64,000 bases of DNA. Source: Pseudomonas ceruminis (GTDB lineage: Bacteria > Pseudomonadota > Gammaproteobacteria > Pseudomonadales > Pseudomonadaceae). The stretch covers positions 1-64,000 of the forward strand of contig NZ_BQHW01000028.1 of assembly GCF_021602025.1 (NCBI RefSeq), read 5' to 3'. Below the pieces are notes generated by a model. It made no database searches. It was given only the letters and a program-made list of their open reading frames with translations, and was not told the origin of the DNA. Below are positions 29,291 to 36,560 of this stretch, one piece after another; position 1 is the stretch's first letter; each line of letters begins with the position of its first letter. The position numbers and the translations under genes were made by a program.

Positions 29291-29776
29291 TCAGCCCAGG
29301 GGCGGCAGGGCGCCGAGCTTGCCTTTGTGGTAAACCATCGGCGTCACCGGCTCGGCCGGCAGCACCAGGTTCTTCACCGCACCGACGATGATCGCGTGGT
29401 CACCGCCGTCGTACTCGCGCCACAGTTCGCACTCGATGATCGCCGTGGCCCTGGCCAGCAACGGGTTGCCCAGCTCGCTCAGGTGCCAGTCGATGCCTTT
29501 GGCCTTGTCTTTGCCCTTGCCGGCGAAGGCATAGGCCTCGGCCGTTTGGTCAGCTGACAGCAGATGGATCGCAAACTGCTTGCTGTTACGCAGGATTGGG
29601 TAGGTGTCGGAGGCGTAGTTGGGGCAGAACAGCACCAGCGCCGGGTCGATCGACAGCGCGCTGAACGCGCTGGCGGTGATGCCGACGATGGCACCGTCGG
29701 CATCCAGGGTGGTGACCACCGTGACACCGGAGGGGAAGGAGCCCATCACGTCTTTGTAGATGCCTGGTTCGATCAT
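29291..29776 (-). CDS. Flavin reductase domain protein (copy A)
   Basis: A 161-residue flavin reductase-like, split-barrel protein. It has the FPSGVTVVTT start, SAFSALSIDPALVLFCPNY, and the late GGDHAIIVGAVKNL motif typical of the HpaC/RutF group, which supplies reduced flavin to two-component monooxygenases. A second protein of identical length and clear similarity is encoded at 34201-34686. It starts 13 bp after the aldehyde dehydrogenase stop with AGGAGG as its ribosome site. Confidence 0.87.
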   Translation of the reverse strand: MIEPGIYKDVMGSFPSGVTVVTTLDADGAIVGITASAFSALSIDPALVLFCPNYASDTYPILRNSKQFAIHLLSADQTAEAYAFAGKGKDKAKGIDWHLSELGNPLLARATAIIECELWREYDGGDHAIIVGAVKNLVLPAEPVTPMVYHKGKLGALPPLG

Positions 29777-29789
29777 CTCGTGCTACCTC

Positions 29790-31271
29790 CTAGCGCATCA
29801 CAAACGGGTCGGGCATGGGCGCGGTGGAAAGGTTGATCCACACGGTCTTCAGCTCGGTATAGGCCAGCACCGAATCGATGCCGCTCTCACGGCCGTAGCC
29901 GCTGTTCTTGAACCCCCCGATCGGTGCCATGGCCGACACGGCGCGGTAGGTGTTGACCCAGATGATCCCCGAGCGCACGTCGCGGGCCAGGCGATGGGCA
30001 CGGCCCAGGTCACGGGTCCAGATGCCGGCGGCCAGGCCGAATTGCGAGTCGTTGGCGATCGCCAGGGCTTCTTCCTCGGTCTTGAAGCGGATGACCGCGG
30101 CAACAGGGCCGAAGACTTCTTCCTGCATGATGGTCATCGAGTTGCTGTCGCACTCGAACAAGGTCGGCTCGTAGAACCAGCCTTCGCCTTCAACCTCGGC
30201 ACGTTTGCCGCCCATGTGCAGCTTGGCACCTTCGGCCTTGGCAGCTGCGACCAGGCTTTCGACCACGGCCAACTGCTGGGCGGTGGCCATCGGGCCCATT
30301 TCGCTGGCCTCGTCCTGCGGGTTGCCGATGCGGATGCGTCTGGCGCGCTCGACCAGGCGGGCGACGAACGCGTCGAAGATCTCGTCCTGAACCAACAGGC
30401 GGGAACCTGCCACGCAGCTTTGCCCGGACGCGGCGTAGATGCCGGCCACGGCGCCGTTGATGGCACTGTCCAGGTCGGCATCGGCGAAGATGATGTTCGG
30501 CGACTTGCCGCCCAGCTCCAGCGACAACTTGGCGAAGTTCTCGGCACTGCTGCGCACCACATGGCGGGCGGTAGCGGCGCCCCCGGTGAAGGCGATCTTG
30601 CGCACCAGGGGGTGGCGGGTCAGCGCCGCGCCGGTGCTTGGCCCGTAACCGGTGACCACGTTGACCACGCCCGGTGGGAAGCCAGCCTCCAGGGCCAGAC
30701 GGGCCAACTCCAGGATGGTGGCCGAGGCATGCTCGGATGGCTTGAGCACGATGGTGTTGCCAGCTGCCAGGGCCGGGGCCAGCTTGATTGCGGTCAGGTA
30801 CAGCGGGCTGTTCCAGGGGATGATGCCCGCCACCACGCCGATTGGCTCGTGCACGGTGTAGGCGAACAGGTCTGGCTTGTCCAGCGGCAACGTGCCGCCT
30901 TCGAGTTTGTCGGCCAGGCCGGCGGTGTAATGGAAGAACTCCGGCAGGTAGCCGACCTGGCCGCGGGTTTCGCGGATCAGCTTGCCGTTGTCACGGCTTT
31001 CGAGCTGGGCAAGGTGCTCCTTGTGCTCGGCGATCAGGTCGCCAAGACGGCGCAACAGCTTGCCGCGCGCGGTGGCAGTGATGCTGCGCCAGGCTTTGCT
31101 GTCGAACGCCCGCTGGGCGGCCTGCACGGCCAGCTCGACATCGGCTTCATCAGCGTCTGGCAGTCGCGCCCAGGCCTGGGCGGTGGCCGGGTTGAGGCTG
31201 TCGAAGGTCTTGCCGCTCTGGGCATCGCGCCATTGGCCGTCGATGCACATCTGGAAACGAACGAGGGTCAT
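29790..31271 (-). CDS. NAD(P)-dependent aldehyde dehydrogenase
   Basis: A 493-residue enzyme that oxidises an aldehyde to the acid. Family motifs: GVVAGIIPWNSPLYL, the Glu segment LELGGKSPNII, the active Cys in GQSCVAGSRLLV, and EEVFGPVAAVIRF near the C-terminus. Length is normal. It begins in a four-base overlap with the upstream alpha/beta hydrolase gene (ATGA), so the two are translationally coupled. Within the cluster it presumably oxidises an aldehyde released after ring opening. Exact substrate unknown. Confidence 0.9.
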   Translation of the reverse strand: MTLVRFQMCIDGQWRDAQSGKTFDSLNPATAQAWARLPDADEADVELAVQAAQRAFDSKAWRSITATARGKLLRRLGDLIAEHKEHLAQLESRDNGKLIRETRGQVGYLPEFFHYTAGLADKLEGGTLPLDKPDLFAYTVHEPIGVVAGIIPWNSPLYLTAIKLAPALAAGNTIVLKPSEHASATILELARLALEAGFPPGVVNVVTGYGPSTGAALTRHPLVRKIAFTGGAATARHVVRSSAENFAKLSLELGGKSPNIIFADADLDSAINGAVAGIYAASGQSCVAGSRLLVQDEIFDAFVARLVERARRIRIGNPQDEASEMGPMATAQQLAVVESLVAAAKAEGAKLHMGGKRAEVEGEGWFYEPTLFECDSNSMTIMQEEVFGPVAAVIRFKTEEEALAIANDSQFGLAAGIWTRDLGRAHRLARDVRSGIIWVNTYRAVSAMAPIGGFKNSGYGRESGIDSVLAYTELKTVWINLSTAPMPDPFVMR

Positions 31272-32101
31272 GCAACAATCCCCTTGGCGGATTCGGTGAG
31301 GGTGCGGGCTTGGCTGAGGAAGTCCAGGAGCATCCTGTTGACTTCCCGCGGGGCTTCCACAGGCATCATATGCCGTTGCTCGGGGAGCACCACGCTGTGC
31401 GCGCCGGGAATGAGGGCGGCGAGTTGCCGGGTCATCGCCGGGGTGGAGCCTGAGTCGAGTTCGCCGGTGGCGATCAGCGTCGGCACCTCAATGGTGCTCA
31501 GGTCATCGGCGCGATACATGTCCTGGGTGGCGAACAGCGAATACGTGGTGTGATAACCCTGCGGGTCGTTGCTCGCCAGCACCTGGCGGATGGCGGCGAC
31601 CTGCGCGGGGTTGGCAGCCTTGTATTCGCGGCTGAACCAGCGGTCCAGGGCCGCATCGACGTTGGCGTCGGGGCCCAGCTGTGCAGCCTGAGCGGCGCGG
31701 GCGATCACGCCGGCACTCTGCTCGGGGGTGCGGTTGAACACGCTGTTGAGTACCACCAGTGCAGACAACCGCTGCGGGTAGCTCAGGGCGAAGGCCCGTG
31801 CCACCAGGCCGCCCATCGAAAAACCGATCACGCAGGCCTGGGCTACTTGCAGGTGGTCGAGTAGCTCTTGCAGTTGCGCGGCGTAGCCTTCCAGGCCGAT
31901 GTCGGCGGCAGGCAGCGCGCTCTGGCCGTGGCCGAGCATGTCGTAGGCGATGACGCGGTAGTCGTTGGCCAGGCCCACGAACTGCCCGCCCCACATTTCC
32001 TTGTTCAGGCCCACACCGTGGATCAGCACCACGGGTTGGCCCTGGCCTTGGACCAGGTAACTGGTCCCGGCCGGTGTCCGTTCAGCGACAGGCTGAATCA
32101 T
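31268..32101 (-). CDS. Alpha/beta hydrolase
   Basis: A 277-residue alpha/beta-fold hydrolase. The oxyanion-hole motif HGVGLN, the nucleophile elbow GFSMGG at about residue 100, the acid in IATGELDSG and the catalytic His in EQRHMMPVEAP are all visible. Similar enzymes act as RutD-like aminoacrylate hydrolases, enol-lactonases (PcaD-like) or dienelactone hydrolases. Adjacent PcaC-like and monooxygenase genes suggest a lactone or amide intermediate. The ATG at 32101 follows AAGGAG by eight bases, so an earlier frame extension to 32146 is rejected. Confidence 0.87.
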   Translation of the reverse strand: MIQPVAERTPAGTSYLVQGQGQPVVLIHGVGLNKEMWGGQFVGLANDYRVIAYDMLGHGQSALPAADIGLEGYAAQLQELLDHLQVAQACVIGFSMGGLVARAFALSYPQRLSALVVLNSVFNRTPEQSAGVIARAAQAAQLGPDANVDAALDRWFSREYKAANPAQVAAIRQVLASNDPQGYHTTYSLFATQDMYRADDLSTIEVPTLIATGELDSGSTPAMTRQLAALIPGAHSVVLPEQRHMMPVEAPREVNRMLLDFLSQARTLTESAKGIVA

Positions 32102-32169
32102 GGAGGGCGCTCCTTGAAGGTCGGGCGCGGCGGGTAAGCACGCCACGCCCCGGCCCGTCTTGGTTGTTG

Positions 32170-32766
32170 TTATTGAGCGTTGGCTTTTTCGGCGGCCAGT
32201 TCTTCCAGGTCGATGTAGCGATTGCCGATGCGCGGGTGCAGGCGACCACCGTCGGCAGCGCCGAGGACCACGACGATTTCGTCGGCACGCGGAGCATCCT
32301 CGATCTGCATTTCCAGGGTGATGTAGTGCGAGCGCAGGCCTTCGTCGTCTTTCTGCATCATCGGGATCTGGATCGAAGTGCCTGGGCCGCCGCGCTTGTT
32401 GGTGAAGCTCAGGTAGCTCTTGGCCTGTACCGCTTCTCGGTAGTGGTTGCCGAAGCGCAGGGTGTGGATCACGGCCGAGGCGTGCTCGATCTCGCCGTCG
32501 GCGCCGACCACAGCGGCCTTGCCGTAGGCTTCGATCTTGTCGGCACCGCCGATGGCGGCGGTCAGGCGCTCGACCATCAGTGCGCCGAGGTCGGAGCAGT
32601 TGGCGCGGATTTCCGGCTTCAAGTCGTCAACGAAACCGCGACCGGCCCATGGGTTTTTGATTACCACGGCCAGGCCGACCATGGTCACGGGTGTGTCGGT
32701 GGCTTTGCCGCCTTCGATGCGGGTCTCTTCGCAGTAGGTGACGATCTTGCGGATTTCGAAACTCAT
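32170..32766 (-). CDS. Amino acid synthesis family protein (DUF1185)
   Basis: A 198-residue protein of the family annotated 'amino acid synthesis' (PF06684), whose biochemical function is not established. Visible features are a conserved EIRKIVTYCEETRIEGG start, a glycine- and asparagine-rich middle (FTNKRGGPGTSIQIPMM), and a closing HPRIGNRYIDLEELA. No catalytic residues can be assigned. It is the first gene of the second minus-strand operon; a GTATAC-type operator lies 40 bp upstream of the ATG, and CAGGAG provides the ribosome site. Confidence 0.8.
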   Translation of the reverse strand: MSFEIRKIVTYCEETRIEGGKATDTPVTMVGLAVVIKNPWAGRGFVDDLKPEIRANCSDLGALMVERLTAAIGGADKIEAYGKAAVVGADGEIEHASAVIHTLRFGNHYREAVQAKSYLSFTNKRGGPGTSIQIPMMQKDDEGLRSHYITLEMQIEDAPRADEIVVVLGAADGGRLHPRIGNRYIDLEELAAEKANAQ

Positions 32767-32805
32767 GGGGGGCTCCTGGTGAGGGTTATCAGGTCTTGTT
32801 GTCTG

Positions 32806-32817
32806 ATGGTATACCAT
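32806..32817. promoter_or_regulatory. GntR-type operator 1
   Basis: ATGGTATACCAT is a perfect 12-bp palindrome 40 bp upstream of the DUF1185 start. It sits in a 34-bp module (minus strand, TTGCAC to CAGACA) that matches the module at operator 2 at 29 of 34 positions. Confidence 0.7.
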
Positions 32818-33093
32818 AATATTTGTTGTGCAAGAGGGGGCGAAAAAAATCTCTTGCTGGGGGACGAAAGGTGCGGTGATGCCTTGATTCTTGCGGTATC
32901 TGTACCGGCCTCTTCGCGGGGCGAGCCCGCTCCCACAGGTATCTCACTGCTCCCAGGTTCCTCTGTGGGAGCGGGCTCGCCCCGCGAAGAGGCCGGGACT
33001 GCCTGTCCATTTCTCAAAAAAATGCCCGCTCGCGAGGGCCATGACGGCCCCCGGGAGCGGGCTGATTCCGCAACTACTTCAGGCAATGGGAAT
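32818..33093. other. Intergenic region between monooxygenase and DUF1185 operons
   Basis: It carries the rest of the promoter module for the DUF1185 operon and the REP pair at 32905-32996. No gene is visible. Confidence 0.5.
32905..32996. repeat. P. putida REP inverted pair
   Basis: CCGGCCTCTTCGCGGGGCGA and onward to CCCACAGG (32905-32939) is repeated inverted at 32963-32996. This is the classic putida REP sequence, arranged as a head-to-head pair with a 23-bp linker. Confidence 0.85.
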
Positions 33094-34134
33094 TCAGGCG
33101 AACGCCGGCACCACTTCGTTGATGAACAGCTCGAGCGACTTCTTCTTCTCGGCGTGGGGCAGGCTGTTGTCGCACCAGAAGCTGAACTCGTCGACGCCCA
33201 GTTCCTGGTAGTACTTGATGCGCGCGATGATTTCTTCCGGGGTGCCGATCATGGTGTTCTTACGGATGTTCTCCAGCTGGAACGCTGGCACTTCGGCGAA
33301 CTTGGACTCCGGGCTTGGCTCCAAGAAGCCGTTGACCGGCACGGTCTTGTTGCCAAACCAGGCATCGAAGGTGCGATAGAAGCGCGAGATGGCCTGGGCG
33401 CCGACTTTCCAGCCTTCAGGCTCCGACGGGCTGTGCACGTGGGTGTGGCGCAGCACCATCAGTTGCGGGCGCGGCACATCCGGGTTGTTGTCCAGCGCGG
33501 CCTGGAACTTGTTCTTCAAGTCCAGCACTTCTTCGTCGCCCTTCATCAGCGGGGTGACCATGACGTTGCAGCCGTTGGCCACGGCGAAGTTGTGCGAGTC
33601 CGGGTCGCGGGCGGCGATCCACATCGGCGGCGTGGCGTTGAACGGCTTCGGCACGCTGGTGGAGGTGGGGAACTTGTACACCTCGCCTTCATGGGCGTAG
33701 TCGCCTTCCCACAGTTTGCGCACCACCGGGACCATTTCACGCAGGGCCTTGCCACCGTCGGTAGCCGGCATGCCGTTGGCCATGCGGTCGAACTCGAACT
33801 GGTAGGCGCCACGGGCCAGGCCCACTTCCATGCGGCCGTTGCTGATGACATCGAGCAAGGCGCATTCGCCGGCCACGCGAATAGGGTTCCAGAACGGCGC
33901 GATGAGGGTGCCAGCACCCAGGCGGATCTTCTCGGTGCGTGCGGCAAGGTAAGCCAGCAGTGGCATCGGGCTGGGCGAGATGGTGTATTCCATGGCGTGG
34001 TGCTCGCCGATCCACACGGTGCTGAAACCGCCGTCCTCGGCCATCAGGGTCAGTTCGGTCAGGTCTTCGAACAGCTGGCGGTGGCTGACCTGTTCATCCC
34101 AACGTTCCATATGTACGAACAACGAAAATTTCAT
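33094..34134 (-). CDS. LLM class flavin-dependent monooxygenase
   Basis: A 346-residue luciferase-like (LLM) TIM-barrel enzyme. It shows WIGEHHAMEYTISPSPM, RIRLGAGTLIAPFWNPIRVA, and the ISNGRMEVGLARGAYQFEF segment characteristic of class A luciferase-like monooxygenases, and a C-terminal MIGTPEEIIARI motif. It uses FMNH2 delivered by a reductase, and the gene 66 bp upstream encodes one. Related enzymes open uracil (RutA), pyridine or alkanesulfonate substrates. A ring-opening oxygenation is a reasonable inference here. Confidence 0.88.
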   Translation of the reverse strand: MKFSLFVHMERWDEQVSHRQLFEDLTELTLMAEDGGFSTVWIGEHHAMEYTISPSPMPLLAYLAARTEKIRLGAGTLIAPFWNPIRVAGECALLDVISNGRMEVGLARGAYQFEFDRMANGMPATDGGKALREMVPVVRKLWEGDYAHEGEVYKFPTSTSVPKPFNATPPMWIAARDPDSHNFAVANGCNVMVTPLMKGDEEVLDLKNKFQAALDNNPDVPRPQLMVLRHTHVHSPSEPEGWKVGAQAISRFYRTFDAWFGNKTVPVNGFLEPSPESKFAEVPAFQLENIRKNTMIGTPEEIIARIKYYQELGVDEFSFWCDNSLPHAEKKKSLELFINEVVPAFA

Positions 34135-34200
34135 GGGGCTTTCCTCGAAGCGTGAAAGGCTCGCCTGGCGCGCCAGGCGTCAGTGATAACGGTAGGCGTC

Positions 34201-34686
34201 TCAGACGAAGGCGGGCAGGCTGGCCATCTTGCCGCGGCAGTACACCATCGGCCGTGGGGCTTGCTCGGGGACGATCAGGTTGTGCACCTTGCCCACCATG
34301 ATGGCGTGGTCGCCCCCTTCATACTCGCGCCACAGCTCGCATTCAATCACTGCGATGGCACCGGCCAGCACGGGGTTGCCCAGCGCGCTCAAGGTCCACT
34401 CGATACCGGCGGCTTTGTCCTTGCCTTTTTTGGCGAAGGCGTAGGCTTCGGCCTGCTGGTCGCCGGAGAGCAGGTGAATGGCAAAGCGCTTGTTCTTGAT
34501 CAGCACCGGGTAGGAGTCGGCACTGTAGTTGGGGCAGAACAGCACCAGCGGTGGGTCCATCGACAAGGACGAGAAGGCGCTGGCGGTGAGGCCGACGATC
34601 GAGCCGTCGTCGTCCAGAGTGGTGATGACGGTGACGCCGGAGGGAAAGGAGCCCAAGACGTTCTTGTAGACGGTTGCGTCGATCAT
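34201..34686 (-). CDS. Flavin reductase domain protein (copy B)
   Basis: A 161-residue flavin reductase-like protein, paralogous to the one at 29291. The start MIDATVYKNVLGSFPSG and the late GGDHAIMVGKVHNL match copy A closely, and the same CELWREYEGG block is present. It is the first gene of the operon with the LLM monooxygenase, so it probably supplies FMNH2 to it. The ATG at 34686 gives the same length as copy A; 37 in-frame residues upstream are rejected because they run through the promoter and operator. Confidence 0.87.
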   Translation of the reverse strand: MIDATVYKNVLGSFPSGVTVITTLDDDGSIVGLTASAFSSLSMDPPLVLFCPNYSADSYPVLIKNKRFAIHLLSGDQQAEAYAFAKKGKDKAAGIEWTLSALGNPVLAGAIAVIECELWREYEGGDHAIMVGKVHNLIVPEQAPRPMVYCRGKMASLPAFV

Positions 34687-34741
34687 GGCGTGTACCTCGA
34701 AAGGGGTAGCGGTGGACCGCTTTTTATCGTTGATGTGTCTG

Positions 34742-34753
34742 ATGGTATACCGT
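34742..34753. promoter_or_regulatory. GntR-type operator 2
   Basis: ATGGTATACCGT differs from the perfect palindrome at operator 1 by one base and lies 56 bp upstream of the flavin reductase B start, inside the shared 34-bp module (minus strand, TTGCAA to CAGACA). Confidence 0.7.
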
Positions 34754-34914
34754 AATACTCGATTTGCAAGCGGAATTTTCCCTCGCTGTAAAATCACGAT
34801 GAATGGCGCAAAGCCGCATGAACAGGGGGTTTGAAGGAATGGCAGCGCGTTCGCCGCCGTGGCTGAACCGGATCAGTTACCGTTTTAGAAACCGAAGCAG
34901 TGTTGTCAAAATCT

Positions 34915-34933
34915 TGGAATACCATAATATGGT
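34915..34933. promoter_or_regulatory. GntR-type operator 3
   Basis: TGGAATACCATAATATGGT contains a near copy of TGGTATACCATAATAT and a second palindrome, ACCAT-AAT-ATGGT. It lies about 70 bp upstream of the divergent permease start. A CTCAGCTGAG palindrome follows immediately. Confidence 0.6.
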
Positions 34934-35002
34934 CCTCAGCTGAGAGGCCGCCTAGACGCGGTTTCCTTACAACGATAAAAACGACCTTTCGAGCTGAAAA
35001 CC

Positions 35003-36409
35003 ATGTCCCAACCGTCATCGCAACACACGTTTGTCGAGAACCACACGGTCGATTACGTTCCGCCTGCCGAGCGCCATGGGAAGGCGCGCGATCTCTTTAC
35101 CCTCTGGTTCAGCACCAACATCGCGCCGCTGCCCATCGTCACTGGCGCCATGGTGGTCCAGGTGTTCCACCTGAACCTGTTGTGGGGCCTGGTCGCCATC
35201 GCGCTGGGCCATCTTCTCGGGGGTGTGGTCATCGCCTTGGCCTCTGCGCAGGGACCGCAGCTGGGCATTCCGCAGATGGTGCAGAGCCGTGGTCAGTTTG
35301 GCCGTTATGGGGCCTTGCTGATCGTGTTCTTCACGGCGCTGATCTACGTCGGCTTCTTCATCTCCAACATCGTGCTGGCGGGCAAATCGATCCACGGCAT
35401 CGCCCCTGGCGTGCCGATGCCCACGGCTATCGTCATCGGCGCCCTGAGCGCGACGGCCATCGGCGTAATCGGCTATCGCTTCATCCACGGCCTGAACCGT
35501 ATCGGTACCTGGGTGATGGGCTCGGCACTGCTGGCCGGCTTCATCATGATGTTTACCCAGGACCTGCCCGCCGATTTCTTCAGCCGTGGCGCGTTCAACC
35601 TGTCGGGGTTCATTGCCACAGTGTCGCTGGGCACCATCTGGCAGATCAGCTTTTCGCCTTATACGTCCGACTATTCGCGTTACCTGCCGCGTGAAGTCGG
35701 CATTGCCAAGCCGTTCTGGGCCACATACTTCGGCGCTACCCTGGGCACCATCCTGTGCTTCAGCTTTGGTGCCGTGGCAGTGCTGTGCGTGCCGGAAGGT
35801 ACCGACGCCATGGACGCAGTGAAGCAGGCTACCGGCTGGCTGGGCCCGATTCTTATGGTGCTGTTCCTGTTCAACATCATCAGCCACAACGCCCTCAACC
35901 TGTATGGGGCAGTGCTGTCGATCGTTACCGCCATCCAAACCTTCTTTGCCAAATGGACGCCGAGCATCAAGGTACGGGTAACCCTGGCCTCGGTGATTCT
36001 GGTGGGTTGCGCGATGGTTGCGCTTAACGCCTCGGCGGACTTCATTGGCCACTTCATCGGCCTGATCCTGGCGCTGCTGCTGGTGCTTGTGCCGTGGGCG
36101 TCGATCAACCTGATCGACTTCTACCTGATCAAGAAGGGCCAGTACGACATCGCTTCGATCTTCAGTGCCGACGGCGGCATCTATGGTCGGTTCAATCACC
36201 ACGCGATCATTGCTTATGCTTGCGGCATCGTGGTGCAGCTGCCGTTTGCCAATACGGCGCTGTATGTGGGGCCGTATTCGAACATTGTCGAAGGGGCGGA
36301 CTTGTCCTGGCTGTTCGGGTTGCTGGTGACAGTGCCGCTGTATTACTGCCTGGCGACGCGCGGCAAGGCTGCCGAGCAGGCGGGGCGGGTTGTGAGTGTC
36401 AACGACTGA
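35003..36409 (+). CDS. NCS1 family permease (copy 2, cluster transporter)
   Basis: A 468-residue NCS1 (CodB-like) symporter with about twelve helices. It shares long blocks with the permease at 20027: LFTLWFSTNIAPLPIVTGAM, SAQGPQLGIPQMVQSRGQFG and SPYTSDYSRYLP. It is divergent from the flavin reductase/monooxygenase operon and has its own copy of the GntR-type operator, so it is the likely importer of the cluster's substrate. NCS1 members move cytosine, purines, hydantoin, thiamine precursors or allantoin, which points to a nucleobase-like or other N-heterocyclic compound. Confidence 0.88.
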   Translation: MSQPSSQHTFVENHTVDYVPPAERHGKARDLFTLWFSTNIAPLPIVTGAMVVQVFHLNLLWGLVAIALGHLLGGVVIALASAQGPQLGIPQMVQSRGQFGRYGALLIVFFTALIYVGFFISNIVLAGKSIHGIAPGVPMPTAIVIGALSATAIGVIGYRFIHGLNRIGTWVMGSALLAGFIMMFTQDLPADFFSRGAFNLSGFIATVSLGTIWQISFSPYTSDYSRYLPREVGIAKPFWATYFGATLGTILCFSFGAVAVLCVPEGTDAMDAVKQATGWLGPILMVLFLFNIISHNALNLYGAVLSIVTAIQTFFAKWTPSIKVRVTLASVILVGCAMVALNASADFIGHFIGLILALLLVLVPWASINLIDFYLIKKGQYDIASIFSADGGIYGRFNHHAIIAYACGIVVQLPFANTALYVGPYSNIVEGADLSWLFGLLVTVPLYYCLATRGKAAEQAGRVVSVND

Positions 36410-36444
36410 GAGATTGAGGTTGCTGTAACAGGGGCTGCGTTGCA

Positions 36445-36534
36445 GCCCATCGCCGGCAAGCCAGCTCCCACACTGGTGGCGTACCCTTCAAGGGCAATAT
36501 AGAACCTGTGGGAGCTGGCTTGCCGGCGATGGGC
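36445..36534. repeat. REP-type inverted pair
   Basis: GCCCATCGCCGGCAAGCCAG and on to CCCACAC (36445-36472) recurs inverted at 36508-36534 (GTGGGAGCTGGCTTGCCGGC). It lies between the convergent permease and chemoreceptor genes and may stop transcription from both. Confidence 0.75.
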
Positions 36535-36560
36535 CGCACCGCGGCCCCGGCTATATCCGA

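Noticed and set aside
29760-31553. A 597-codon plus-strand frame opposite the aldehyde dehydrogenase
   Set aside because: Antisense of a clear ALDH gene; no ribosome site or family similarity.
32074-34155. A 693-codon plus-strand frame opposite the DUF1185 and monooxygenase genes
   Set aside because: It runs through the REP pair and promoter region and has no recognisable domain; the minus-strand genes explain the conservation.
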